Positions 26,386-36,558 of a stretch of DNA of 64,000 nt are shown piece after piece. The stretch is from NCBI RefSeq assembly GCF_028622835.1, contig NZ_CP117677.1, positions 744,001 to 808,000 of the forward strand, in the 5' to 3' direction. This DNA is from Caloramator sp. mosi_1. Its GTDB lineage: Bacteria; Bacillota; Clostridia; Clostridiales; Caloramatoraceae. Under the pieces are notes generated by a model, which saw only the letters and a program-made list of their open reading frames with translations, was not told the origin of the DNA and did no database searches. Numbering within the stretch: position 1 is the stretch's first letter; the number at the start of each line of letters is the position of its first letter. A program made the translations under genes and the position numbers.

Positions 26386-27647
26386 CTATTTATTTTTGTA
26401 GTTCTTTGCCCTCTCTCTCCTTAATAGGACATCTGGCTCAAAGCTTAATTTATCTCCCTCAAGAAGCATTGAAACTCCTGTCACATCATCTTCCTTTTTG
26501 CCTCTGCAAACTTCACAGTTGCATTTTTCCTCAATATATTCAGGCTCAGTGTATGTTGTAATAACTCCCTCAAAGTTTCTTAAAACGACTTTCTTTGGTG
26601 ATTGGCTAATCACATACTGTGGCATAACTGGAGTTTTTCCTCCTCCACCTGGAGCATCAACAACAAAGGTTGGAACGCAAAAGCCTGATGTGTGTCCCCT
26701 CAATCCTTCTATAATCTCTATTCCCTTTGAAACCTTTGTTCTAAAATGTTCAATTCCCTGTGACAGGTCGCATTGGTATATATAATAAGGTCTTACCCTC
26801 ATCTTAACTAAACCGTGAACAAGCTCCCTCTGAATGTGAACGCAGTCATTTACTCCCCTTAACAAAACCGACTGATTGCCAAGTGGTATTCCTGCATCCG
26901 CAAGCATCTCGCAAGCTCTCCTTGATTCCTCTGTTATTTCCTTTGGATGATTAAAATGAGTATTTAGCCAAATAGGATGATATTTTTTCAGCATCTTACA
27001 TAAGTCCTCTGTTATTCTCATTGGATTTACAACAGGAGTTCTTGTACCTATTCTTATTATTTCAACGTGGGGTATTTCCCTTAGTTTCTTTATTATATAC
27101 TCGAGTCTGTCATCCTCCACTAACAGTGCATCTCCTCCTGATAGCAATACGTCGCGAACCTTTGGGGTATTTTTAATATATTCTATTGCTTTTTCTATCT
27201 TATCCATTGGAAGAGAGGAGTCTGTTTGCCCTGCAAATCTTCTCCTTGTGCAGTGTCTGCAGTACATTGAACACATATCAGTTATTAATAGAAGTACTCT
27301 ATCAGGATATCTATGAGTTAAACCTGGAACTGGAGAATCTGCATCTTCGTGCAGAGGGTCACTCATATCACAGCTTGAAAAATTAAGTTCTGCTAGCGTT
27401 GGAACAGCTTGTTTTCTTATAGGGTCGTGAGGGTCATCTTTATCCATTAAAGTTGCGTAATATGGGGTTATAGCCATTCTTAAAGTCTTAAGACATTTTT
27501 CAATCGCCTGTTCTTCTTCAGGAAGTAAGTTTATAACCTTTTTAACTGTTCAACAGTTGTTATTCTATTTCTTACCTGCCATTTCCAATCCTTCCACTCT
27601 TCTTCTTTAACATTTTTAAACAGCTCAATACTCCTATAATCCCTCAT
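26386..27647 (-). CDS. kamA: Lysine 2,3-aminomutase, frameshifted near N-terminus
   Basis: Radical SAM, PLP-dependent enzyme that converts L-lysine to L-beta-lysine, the first step of lysine fermentation. 420 residues after repair, close to the known 416. The cluster motif is CSMYCRHC (near residue 130); the glycine-rich PGGGGKTP contains the PLP lysine; HFNHPKE and a C-terminal [10 protein letters not shown] zinc-type motif are present. The real start is ATG 27647 ([13 protein letters not shown]) with RBS GAGGGGA; one A is missing at about 27541 ([12 protein letters not shown]). Lies 17 nt after kdd and 12 nt before kamB. Confidence 0.97.
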
Positions 27648-27663
27648 TTAAATCCCCTCATAA

Positions 27664-28695
27664 TCATACATAAATAGTTTCAAATATTTCTCTAAGAAGC
27701 TTGCTCTCCCTTAAAACCTCAAGTGTAATCTGTGCGTGTCCCTTTGTGTATCCATTACCTATTATCATATTAACGTCCTTTCCTATACCCTCTGCTCCAA
27801 GTGCCGCCTTTGTGAAACTTGTTGCCATACTGAAGAAATAAACTATTCCATCATCTCTGACTGGAAGAATTGTTGACATTTCTGTATTTGGTATATTAAC
27901 AACATTAATTGCAATATCTACATATCTTCCTCCTGTGTATTCTAAAACTTTATTCAAAACTTCAACTGGTTGTGTTGCATCACCCTCGATTACAACATCA
28001 CAAAGATTTGTTGCTTTTAACCTTTCTGCTGACTTTCCTGGTCTTGCAAATCCTATTACCTTACCAGTTACCCCTGCACGTTTTTTAGCCTCATAACAGC
28101 ATAAAAGTCCACTCTTTCCTGCTGCACCAAGTATTAATACATAATCTCCTGGTTTAACAAGCTTTGCAGTTTGTGCTGGTGCACCTGCAACATCAAGGGC
28201 AGCAAGTGCTAATGTCTCTGGCATATCATCAGGTAGCTTTGCATAAATACCACTTTCAAACAAAATTGCCTTTCCTTCTATATCTACTTGATCTATATCC
28301 TTTTTACATTTAAAATCTTGTCTATTCTAAGTGGAGTTAATGAAAGTGATACTAAAGTAGCTATCTTATCTCCAGCCTTTAAGTCTATTTTGCCCTCTAA
28401 GTCCTTTCCAATCTTTTCTACAATACCAATTAGCATTCCACCTGAACCTGTAACAGGGTTTTGATGTTTTCCCTCTCTTTAACTATATTCATCATTATTT
28501 CCTTTATCTTTTCTACATCTCCCCTGCCTGCTCCTTTATTTGGGTGAAACTTGCAGAATCTATATTTAGAGTCTTTACGTCAATTAATATTTCGTTATCA
28601 TAAATATCCATTGAGTTATCAATTTTTAATGCCGTTTGTGGTAAAACACCCTTTGGTTCTATAACTCTGTGTGTTCCATATGGACAACCTCTCAT
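27664..28695 (-). CDS. kdd: L-erythro-3,5-diaminohexanoate dehydrogenase, frameshifted
   Basis: Oxidises and deaminates 3,5-diaminohexanoate to 3-keto-5-aminohexanoate with NAD(P)+, the step after the 5,6-aminomutase. About 345 residues. N-terminal MRGCPYGTHRVIEPKGVLPQ is characteristic; a zinc-free MDR fold is suggested by the nucleotide-binding VLILGAAGKSG near the middle and VIGFARPGKSAERL after it. Breaks near 28515, 28460 and 28310. RBS AGGGGA precedes ATG 28695. It is the first gene of the operon, directly behind the sigma-54-type promoter. The following pathway genes (kce, kal) are not in this window. Confidence 0.93.
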
Positions 28696-28730
28696 AGAAA
28701 ATTCCCCTATATTTGTTTTTTATTATTATT

Positions 28731-28746
28731 GCAAAGTGTATGCCAA
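28731..28746 (-). promoter_or_regulatory. Sigma-54 (-24/-12) promoter of the kdd-kam operon
   Basis: TTGGCA, then TACACT, then TTGCA on the minus strand, matching TGGCAC-N5-TTGCA apart from one base. It ends about 35 nt before the kdd start. The divergent gene encodes a sigma-54 activator, which supports the call. Confidence 0.82.
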
Positions 28747-28867
28747 AATTTAATTATCTCTATGACGATTTTGCTGTAAAAATCAATGTAGTTTTTGCAA
28801 TCGATTTTAAAAAATCCCCTACCTTCTGACTAAATGTGATGAATTTTTGGCAGTTTACTATATATGC

Positions 28868-28995
28868 GTAATTATACCCTAACAAGATGAGGTAAGACGT
28901 CCTAAAGGACGATGGTAAAAGAGAGAAAAGCTTTTGCTTACTAAAGCAGTAGAAGGGAATCCTTCAATGCATAAGCATATTATAGCTTTTTCAAC
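28868..28995. other. Hairpin-rich intergenic segment between kdd and its regulator
   Basis: On the plus strand: small hairpin CGTCCT/AGGACG (near 28898-28912), then a stretch with GAAAAGCTTTTGCTTA and AATCCTTCA, then ATGC/GCAT. The order of these words partly repeats that in the structured region at 40664-40874. No known riboswitch core was recognised. It may hold activator sites, or be a remnant of a dispersed element. Confidence 0.4.
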
Positions 28996-29062
28996 AGCCT
29001 AAAATTAATTTTTAGATTATATAAATAACTAATGGTAAATTGAACTAAAGTATGGTAAAATA

Positions 29063-29086
29063 AATATGCAGAAAATTCTGCATATT
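29063..29086. promoter_or_regulatory. Perfect 11-bp inverted repeat upstream of the sigma-54 activator gene
   Basis: AATATGCAGAA-AA-TTCTGCATATT, 36 nt before ATG 29122. It may be an operator for autoregulation or an activator site shared with the divergent kdd promoter; which protein binds is not known. Confidence 0.55.
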
Positions 29087-29121
29087 GTGCCGATTTTTAA
29101 TCACTTGTAGGGGATAATATT

Positions 29122-30457
29122 ATGTTTGATAAAAATGTATATGATATTTTTGATAATCTTGAAGATGGGATTACAATTATTGATACAAAGGGAAGAATTG
29201 TTTTTCTTAATGAAAAGGCACAAAAACTTGACAATATTAATTTAAATGAGGTTTTAGGAAGACACGTTCTTGAGGTCTATCCTTCTCTTTCTCAAAGAAG
29301 TAGCACCCTTTTAAATGTTTTACACACTGGAATTCCAATCAAGGACAACACCCAAAGCTTTGTTAATTTTAAAGGAGAAAAATAACTACGCTAAACACTA
29401 CTCTTCCTGTTTTAAATGGAGAAAAAATTATCGGTGCCATAGAAATTTCAAGAGATTTAACCAGTGTAAAGAAAATGACGGATGAAATATTAAAGCTTAA
29501 AAATGAACTTATTACACGAAAAAATGGAAAGAATGTTGATAGAAGGTTATATACCTTTATGGATATAATTGGTGAAAGCAGTGAAATGCTTAATATAAAA
29601 AATATAGCAATAAAAGCCTCAAACTCATCTTCTCCTGTATTTATATACGGAGAAACTGGTGTTGGTAAGGAGCTTTTGTCCAAGCTATACATTCCACAAG
29701 CAAAAGAAAAAATGGTCCCTTTATTGCACAAAACTGTGCCGCCCTTCCTGAATCACTTCTTGAGGGTATTTTGTTTGGTACAGTTCGAGGAAGTTTTACA
29801 GGCTCTGAAGATAGACCAGGTCTTTTAGAACTTGCAGATGGAGGAACACTTTATCTTGATGAGCTTAATTCAATGCCACCTACTTTACAGGCAAAGCTAT
29901 TAAGAGTTTTGCAGGATGGTCTTGTAAGAAGAATAGGAGATGTAAAGGAAAAAAGGTAGATGTAAGATTTATTGCCTCTACCAACATAAGCCCTGATGAA
30001 TGTTTAAATAAGGGGCTAATTAGACGGGATTTATACTATAGATTAAATGTGATATCTATAAACATTCCAGAACTTAAGGATAGAAAGACAGATATTCCTC
30101 TTCTTGTTAATTTTTTATTGATAAATATGAGAATATGTTTGGGAAGGAAAAGATACAGATAACAAAAGAAGCCCTGGATTGTTTCATAAACTATAGTTGG
30201 CCAGGAAATGTAAGAGAGCTTGAGCATACTATTGAAAGAATACTAAACCTAAAGGATGATGAAACCATAACCATAGATGACTTGCCTGAACAGATAAGAA
30301 ATTGCAGCAACGCATCTCTTGAAGAAACCCTTGAAAGATATGAAAAAAATTAATTGAAGACGCTTTAAAACTTTGCGACAACAACATAAGCCTTGCTGCT
30401 AAAAGATTAAAGATACCAAGACAAACACTTCAGTATAAGATTAAAAAATATTTTTAG
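29122..30457 (+). CDS. PAS/AAA+/Fis sigma-54-dependent activator, frameshifted
   Basis: Transcription activator of about 447 residues. An N-terminal PAS domain (GRIVFLNEKAQKLDNI) probably senses a metabolite. The AAA+ domain has Walker A GETGVGKE, Walker B TLYLDELNSMPP and the sigma-54 contact loop as RGSFTGS, a variant of GAFTGA. The C-terminal Fis-type HTH (NNISLAAKRLKIPRQTLQYK) ends at 30457. Breaks near 29383, 29700, 29760, 29955, 30115 and 30350. Divergent to kdd-kam with its -24/-12 promoter, so it most likely controls lysine fermentation; this is inference from position and family. Confidence 0.88.
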
Positions 30458-30486
30458 TCTGATTCTTTGAAAAAGCTATAATAATG

Positions 30487-30522
30487 CACCCCTTAAAGAA
30501 TTTTTTATTCCTTAAGGGGGTG
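30487..30522. terminator. Bidirectional terminator between convergent genes
   Basis: Stem CACCCCTTAA / TTAAGGGG(G)TG with a T-rich loop, between the plus-strand activator and the minus-strand DUF1934 gene. Confidence 0.75.
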
Positions 30523-30537
30523 TCTTATAAATTATAT

Positions 30538-30951
30538 TTATTTTATATTAAGTTCAAGATGGTTTATTATGGGATCAAGGCCTGTTGCCTGCATCTTATA
30601 ATCAAGTTCTACCTTTGCACCCTTTTCATCTGCTTGAATATTAACCTTATTGGTTGATATTGTTATTTCAAGTGCACCGTAGGGAGTTGAATAGAAGGCT
30701 GTATGTTTTTCTCCCCTTTTAAATTTCAGTTCAGAAGTTGTAGTACCTCGTCTTATTATATTTAAGCTATCTTGACCAATAATTAGGGTTGTTCTTGTAC
30801 CTTCCATTCCTGATATTTCTGACTCATCATATTCTGCTACATAGCTGTCATTTTCTTTATAATAAATACCTTCTGATATTAGTTCTATTGTTTCTTCTTG
30901 TCCATCAATTAGTTGTTTTGTTTTAACAGAAATTAAACGCTTGTTCTCCAC
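30538..30951 (-). CDS. DUF1934 (YwiB-like) beta-barrel protein
   Basis: Intact, 137 residues. A small lipocalin-like beta-barrel family often found near murI, argS or sporulation genes in Firmicutes; biochemical function unknown. Features seen: alternating beta pattern, ISGMEGTRTTLIIG and FYSTPYGALEITISTN typical of DUF1934. Start is GTG 30951 with GTGAGGA upstream. It follows murI by 17 nt and ends before a shared terminator. Confidence 0.85.
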   Translation of the reverse strand: MENKRLISVKTKQLIDGQEETIELISEGIYYKENDSYVAEYDESEISGMEGTRTTLIIGQDSLNIIRRGTTTSELKFKRGEKHTAFYSTPYGALEITISTNKVNIQADEKGAKVELDYKMQATGLDPIINHLELNIK

Positions 30952-30968
30952 ACTCTCATCCTCACTTT

Positions 30969-31774
30969 TTAAAATTTTTCTATATCAATTTTTGCAATAT
31001 TATCTATTTCTCTGTTTAAGAAGTTTCCTCCTACTCTTTTGAACTTGTCAGGATTATCACTTACATAATAGCTGTATTCAGCCTTTCTTTTGATGTATTT
31101 TGAAGCCCATTTTCGAATAAAATACTCTTAAGTTCAATTGCTGTCTCCTCTGCAGGATTAATCAGTGTTACACCATCTCCCATTATTTTCCCTATTACAT
31201 TTGTAAGAATAGGATAATGGGTGCATCCTAATACTAAGGTGTCTACATCAAATTCCTTAAAGGGTTCTAAATACTCCTTTGCTATCATATAGGAAACTTC
31301 CTTTTCTGCCCATCCCTCCTCTACAAGAGGAACAAATAATGGACAAGGTAGTGCATTAATCTCAACCTCTTTAAATAACTTTCTTATCATTTTTTCATAG
31401 GCTCTACTGTTTACAGTTCCCTCTGTTCCTATTATTCCAATTCTTCCTGTTTTAGTTGCTCTGACTGCTGCACTTGCCCCTGGCTTTACAACACCGAGTA
31501 TTGGAATATCAAACTCATTATTTAGTTCCTCAAGGGCTAAGGCAGATGCAGTATTACAGGCAATTACTATGGCTTTAACATCCTTACTTAATAAAAATCT
31601 TGAGTTTTGTTTAGCAAACTTAGTTATTGTCTCTTGAGACTTACTTCCATAGGGAACCCTTGCCGTATCTCCAAAATATACAATGTCCTCATAGGGAAGT
31701 ATTCTCATTATTTCCTTAACTACAGTTAGCCCTCCAATCCCTGAATCAAAAACACCAATTGGTCTTGTATCCAA
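30969..31774 (-). CDS. murI: Glutamate racemase, frameshifted near C-terminus
   Basis: Makes D-glutamate for peptidoglycan. About 269 residues. N-terminal RPIGVFDSGIGGLTVVKE, catalytic cysteines in IACNTASA and LGCTHYP. A base is missing near 31088; the repaired C-terminus reads YYVSDNPDKFKRVGGNFL, typical of the family. The start is TTG 31774 with RBS AAGGTGGGAG. It lies between the PP-loop ATPase and DUF1934 genes in a probable three-gene operon. Confidence 0.94.
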
Positions 31775-31796
31775 TTCTCTCCCACCTTTTACTTAA

Positions 31797-32774
31797 TTAA
31801 AGCATAAATTTTGATATTTCATTATCCTCAATAGGGTCTACCGTTAATATATTATATTTATTTTCATTGTAAATTCTATACTTAACTCTAACATTTTTTG
31901 TTCCCTTGCTTTACTGTATCTTGCTGCTATTCTTGCTGCAAATAGGATATCCTCCTCAGTTGGCTGTCCTCTCAAAACGACTGTTGAACCTGTTACGTCA
32001 AGTGTATCAAATATATAGTCTCCCTCTTTTATCATTGTCTTTAGCAGTTTAAACTCATCCTGAGTTCTTGTTGAAACTATCTTTACATTTTCATTTATTC
32101 TAAAGTGTCTTCCTATGTTTAATATATCAATATGTTCAACCTTTGCATCTTTATTGTGTGTTAATAAGTCCTTTAATCGCTTAGAGAAGCCAGGGTCTGT
32201 TAATTTACATCCACCTGCTGGAGATGGATATTCCTTTATATTCCATTTCTCTGCAAGCTCCATCTGTACCTTTCTTCCTCTACCTGATATGCCAAGTAGC
32301 TTTTCTCTATCCACAAGACCTTCCTTCTCCATCCAGGTTTCTGGTAAGTTTTTAGCACAAAGAGGTCTTAGTATATATTCTTCATATCCTGATTCCTTTT
32401 TACTATATCAAGTGCCTGTCTATTTTGAGACATAGGTCTTTGGTTTAAAACTTCACCTGTTATTATAAAATCAGCATCAAGTTCCTTCATTAGTTTTCCT
32501 GCATAGTTTAGCATCATAGTTGTGGCAGTCTATACAAGGATTCATATTTTTGCCATATCCGTGTTTAGGATTTTTCACCATTTCAAGGTGATCTTCTGAA
32601 AAATCTACAACCTTAAGAGGTATATCTATTTGTTCACACATCTTGATAGCTCTATCACAACCAAAAAGCAGACTTGAAGCATATACCAATAACTTCCACA
32701 CCTTGATCCTTTACAAGCTTTGCTGCAAGTCCACTGTCTAATCCACCTGATATTAAAGCAAGAGCTCTTGCCAT
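31797..32774 (-). CDS. PP-loop ATPase with NFACT-R-like domain (ThiI/MnmA-related), frameshifted
   Basis: About 327 residues. N-terminal PP-loop ISGGLDSGLAAKLV binds ATP; the fold resembles tRNA thiolation enzymes (MnmA, ThiI). A CIDCH motif and AGGCKLTDP segment follow, then a C-terminal region (NIGRHFRINEN...TGSTVVLRGQ) like the RNA-binding NFACT-R domain. Similar proteins are annotated as tRNA methyltransferases or thiouridylases, without experiment that I know of. ATG 32774 has RBS GGAGTGGAG. Breaks near 32690, 32475, 32400 and 31905; the end reads DNEISKFML. Substrate unproven. Confidence 0.75.
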
Positions 32775-32950
32775 TTTCTCCACTCCTTTTTACAATATGG
32801 TGAGCCACCTATACTATAAATATTTTAAAAAGCAAGGCAACTCAAGTTTTATAATTTTACCCTATAAACAATAATATGTTTAGGTGTTGCTATATAGACA
32901 TTTTATATTTTGTGTTATTATAAGTCAAGAAACTTATATGTAATGTATAT

Positions 32951-32983
32951 AAGTCAGAGGAACTCAAAGAGTTCCTCTGACTT
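32951..32983 (-). terminator. Terminator of the SASP gene
   Basis: Perfect 15-bp stem (AAGTCAGAGGAACTC / GAGTTCCTCTGACTT), 3-nt loop, directly after the SASP stop codon. Confidence 0.9.
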
Positions 32984-32984
32984 A

Positions 32985-33169
32985 TTAGCTATGATTGTTG
33001 TTTTGTTCGTACATCTTTTGTGCATACTGTATTGCTGCTGCTACAAGGTTTCCACACTCTCTTGATGGAACATCGCCCCAGCCTTTTTCCTTTACAATGT
33101 CATAAACCCCAAGCTCTTTGTAAGCTCATACTTTAGTTCGTCAGACATAATACTTCTATGTCTTGACAT
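32985..33169 (-). CDS. Alpha/beta-type small acid-soluble spore protein, frameshifted
   Basis: About 61 residues. Binds and protects spore DNA. Family hallmarks: MSDELKYEL, KELGVYDIVKEKGWGDVPSREC and GNLVAAAIQYAQ. One base is missing near 33120 (between LTK and ELG). ATG 33169 is preceded by GGGGGATTTAGG. Stands alone with its own terminator, as expected for a late forespore gene; a sigma-G promoter was not identified with confidence. Confidence 0.88.
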
Positions 33170-33224
33170 CCTAAATCCCCCTTTGATATTAATTTTCCCC
33201 CAAAACATTTTTATATGTTATAAA

Positions 33225-34579
33225 CTATATGGTAAGCTCGCCATTAGGTGTATCTATTAGCTTCAGTATCCTCTCTTCTGTTCCATCCTGTGCATTTATG
33301 TATATGAAGAACTTTTCTCCGTTATATTCTCCAAAGAACTCATAGCATAAAACTTCCTTTAGTGATTCCATTGGTATAATTGTTAATCTTATATTTTTTA
33401 TGTTTAAATTTTTACTAACATTATTTTTGCTTCCTGTGGTGTTATTCTTGCATTTGGTATCTTTCTCTCAGTATGTGCTACTAAATAATGCTGAGCCTCT
33501 ATACCAATTATATCTCCGTTGTCCAAAGCGATCTTTAATTTTATTTGGTCTGGATAAACAACAACCTTATCCTGAACATAAGCATAATTTATTAAAGCAA
33601 CATTATCGTATTTTAGTGTATAAGTTGGTATCATATCTCTATATCCTATTTTTTCAAGATATTTCATTCCCTTTTCTATAGCCTGCTTCATATTAAGCTT
33701 TGAACCCTTCACTTCTCTTGTGTCAAGAAGATATACAATCTTTCCTCCGTTTTGACTTATATCAACATCTACTGTTGCATCCTTGTTGCCCTTCATAGTA
33801 ACTTTAAAGGGATAAACTGGAATTTTGCCGCCCGTCTTATTGCTGTATGTATCAATAGATTGAACCTTATCGTTTCCAAGTATATCCTTAACTACCCTTT
33901 TAGCTTCCTCTATGCTTATCTTGGATTCTTGCAATACCTTTGGCTTTATATTTAGTACATTTTCTGAAAAAGGACCATCATATATTAAGGTGGGATACTG
34001 CTGAAGTTCCTTTGATATATTCTCAAATTTTACATCAACTGGATTTTGAAGCTTTTGTGAAAATAGAACCTTTCCCTTAAGTTTTATTTCTGTCCAATCT
34101 AATTTACCCTCTGAAACCTCCTGCTGAAGTTCGTGTAATTTAACATTAAGATAGCCTGCATAGTCATTTAATTTTTCAAGTGTCTTAAGCTCTGTTTCAT
34201 TTAATCCCTGCCCACTGCCACTTCTTTTAAGAAGCGTATAGGAAAAGTCTCCTACCTGTGCTAAAAATTTTGTTGTTTGAGATAGGGCTTCGTGGGAAAT
34301 TGGCAAACTGTTTAGTCTATCCTGTGCCGCACCCGCCTGCCTCCATATTTCACTAAATATTATTATTGCTTGTTTTTCAGACATAGTAACAGGAACTTTA
34401 GATAAGCTTGCCTGTAAAGATTCAACATTTGAAACTATTTCGTATAAATCCTTTTGATATTGGTTTCCAAGAAATATTCTATAGTCTCGTCTATCCAGAT
34501 ACATTAAAACTCCAAATGTTGTGGTAAAAACAATTATTATAGAAACAACTATTGCAAGAAAAGACCTTTTATTAAACAT
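33225..34579 (-). CDS. ypeB: Spore germination protein YpeB, frameshifted near C-terminus
   Basis: 451 residues after repair, the family length. YpeB is membrane-anchored in the spore and stabilises the cortex-lytic enzyme SleB. One N-terminal membrane helix (SFLAIVVSIIIVFTTTFGV) is followed by a long helical region and C-terminal PepSY-like repeats (SIEEAKRVVKDILG; NMKQAIEKGMKYLEKIGY). One A is missing near 33409; the repaired tail ends DTPNGELTI at 33225. RBS AAAGGGTGG precedes the ATG. sleB is not beside it here, unlike in Bacillus. Confidence 0.92.
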
Positions 34580-34719
34580 ATTACCACCCTTTACACAAAA
34601 ATTTCTGAATATATTTTTGTATTAATCTTGTAATTATACATTTAATTTGTTGTTAATTTTATGTTAATAAAAGGATTTTTTAATATTTTTGCTTATAATA
34701 TAGTTAGTGAGGTGAAGTT

Positions 34720-35824
34720 ATGAAGATATTATGCTTAACAGTTTCTGCTGGAAGTGGGCATATAAAGGCCGCTGAAGCACTTAAAAATACTTTAAAACAC
34801 ATTATGAGGAAATTGAGTTTGAAACTGTAGATACACTAAAATATATAAACCCAATAATTGATAAAATTATAGTAGGCGGCTATTTAAAAAGTTTAAAGAA
34901 AACACCTGCACTTTATGGCAAGCTTTATAAGTACGCAGATTCAGAGGATACTTTATCTAATTTGTCAAGTATAATTAATGAAATACTTTCTATTAAAATA
35001 AAAGGACTTATTGAAGAATATAAACCTAAAGCAATAGTATGTACACATCCATTTCCACTTGAAATGGTATCTAAACTAAAAGAAAAAATAAAATTGAATG
35101 CCCTTGCATTGCAATCCTGACAGACTATGCACCCCATTCCTTCTGGCTCTACAGCCATATTGATGCCTATGTTATACCTAATGAAGATTTTATTCAGGAT
35201 TTAGTTGAAAAGGGTATTGAGAGAGAAACTATATACCCTCTTGGAATTCCTGTTTGTGAAGAGTTTCTTCAAAATATTGATAAAAAGAAGCAAAAAGCAG
35301 TTAAACTTAGATGATAAAATCACTGTTCTTTTAATGGGTGGAGGTCTTGGAATTGGAAATATAAGGGATATATTCGAAAAGCTTGCCTTCTGCAAACTGG
35401 ATATACAAATAATTGCCTGTGCTGGTCAAAACATTAAATTAAGAAATCAACTTAATGAAATAGCATCAAGAACTAATAAAAAGACCATTGTTTTTGACTA
35501 TACAGACAATATAAATCTACTTATGTCGGCATCAGACCTTTTAATATCAAAACCAGGTGGACTTACAATTACAGAGGCATTAATTAAAGAACTTCCTATT
35601 ATTATCAACTCAGCCATTCCTGGTCAAGAAGAAAAAATGCCGACTACCTCTTAAACAATGGAATTGCTGCAAGAATAAATTCAGATGATAGTGTTGTTAG
35701 TATTTTAATGCAGCTATTAAATAGCAGGGTTAGACTACAGCATATGAGGGAGTGTTGCAAAGAAAAGGCAAAACCTTATGCAACAAGGGATATTTGTAAG
35801 CTGATTATCGATATAAGTAAGTAA
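34720..35824 (+). CDS. Processive diacylglycerol glycosyltransferase-like protein, frameshifted
   Basis: GT28-type enzyme, about 369 residues. N-terminal MGDG-synthase domain (MKILCLTVSAGSGHIKAAEA, with the GHxxAA motif) and C-terminal UDP-sugar domain (KPGGLTITEAL, then GQEEKNADYLL). The family makes glucosyl- or galactosyl-diacylglycerol at the membrane. RBS GTGAGGTG precedes ATG 34720. Breaks near 34795, 35100, 35293 and 35637. Divergent from ypeB and convergent with spoIIR, sharing a terminator with it. Confidence 0.85.
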
Positions 35825-35846
35825 GGGGCTGTTTTATAGCCCCTTA
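35822..35846. terminator. Bidirectional terminator overlapping both stop codons
   Basis: 9-bp stem TAAGGGGCT / AGCCCCTTA. It contains the stop codons of both convergent genes (plus-strand glycosyltransferase and minus-strand spoIIR). Confidence 0.82.
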
Positions 35847-36468
35847 AATAATTCTTCTATTATTTCAATTATTTTAAATTTAAATACCACATTTTCGTGT
35901 TTCTCTCTATTGAATTGTGATACATTCATAACCTCTACTACTTCCTCATCATCCAACACCTTATTTAATTCTTTTTCTGTTTCTTCAGTTGTAAGTCCCT
36001 TTGTAATATCGATAAAACATAGTGGTGGAAACATTACACACCACCAATTCTTACCTCCTCCTTCTCCTAAAACTATTCTTAAGGCGGTGTAGTCTCCTTC
36101 CTTTAATGTTATATTACCATAGCTTTTTATAGGGAAAGTGTATGTGCCTATTGTTGCCTTTGCAGTATATTTGTATCCGTTATTTTGTAATATATTGTTG
36201 GATATGTATTCAATGCTGTCTATATTGCTTGTAATTATTTCTATAGCCTCATCCTTTGTTTTTGCCCTCTGAAGCTTTGGTCCTAATTCCTTTAGAACTG
36301 CATCTCTGACCTTTAGCTTTACATTTTGGTCATTTTTGAGTCGCTATTTGCGATGACGTGAAATCTTATGAGCTTGTCCTTGTAATTTAGCTCACCTACT
36401 TTTCTATTTGCATAAATAAAAGAAGAAATCATAATTAATGTAATTATTCCACATACCAACCTTTTCAT
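35834..36468 (-). CDS. spoIIR: Stage II sporulation protein R, frameshifted
   Basis: Forespore signal protein secreted to the intermembrane space, where it triggers SpoIIGA to process pro-sigma-E. About 211 residues. Signal peptide MKRLVCGIITLIMISSFIYA, then the family motifs LIRFHVIANSDS, LKVRDAVL, SYGNITLKEGDYTALRIVLG and KNWWCVMFPPLCF. One base is missing near 36338 (after SDS). RBS AAGGAGGGGG precedes ATG 36468. Confidence 0.93.
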
Positions 36469-36530
36469 TTAAAATCCCCCTCCTTGTGAACTTATTTATA
36501 ATATTTCCATATTACATACTTTTTAAACAA

Positions 36531-36558
36531 AAAGAGGTAATTTTTTTATTACCTCTTT
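36531..36558 (-). terminator. Terminator of the ger operon
   Basis: 11-bp stem AAAGAGGTAAT / ATTACCTCTTT overlapping the gerKC stop codon; the following minus-strand sequence is T-rich. Confidence 0.8.

Noticed and set aside
28700-29121. Cobalamin or lysine riboswitch upstream of the kam operon
   Set aside because: Both would make biological sense, but neither the B12-box nor the lysine riboswitch core is present, and the sigma-54 promoter leaves a leader of only about 25 nt.
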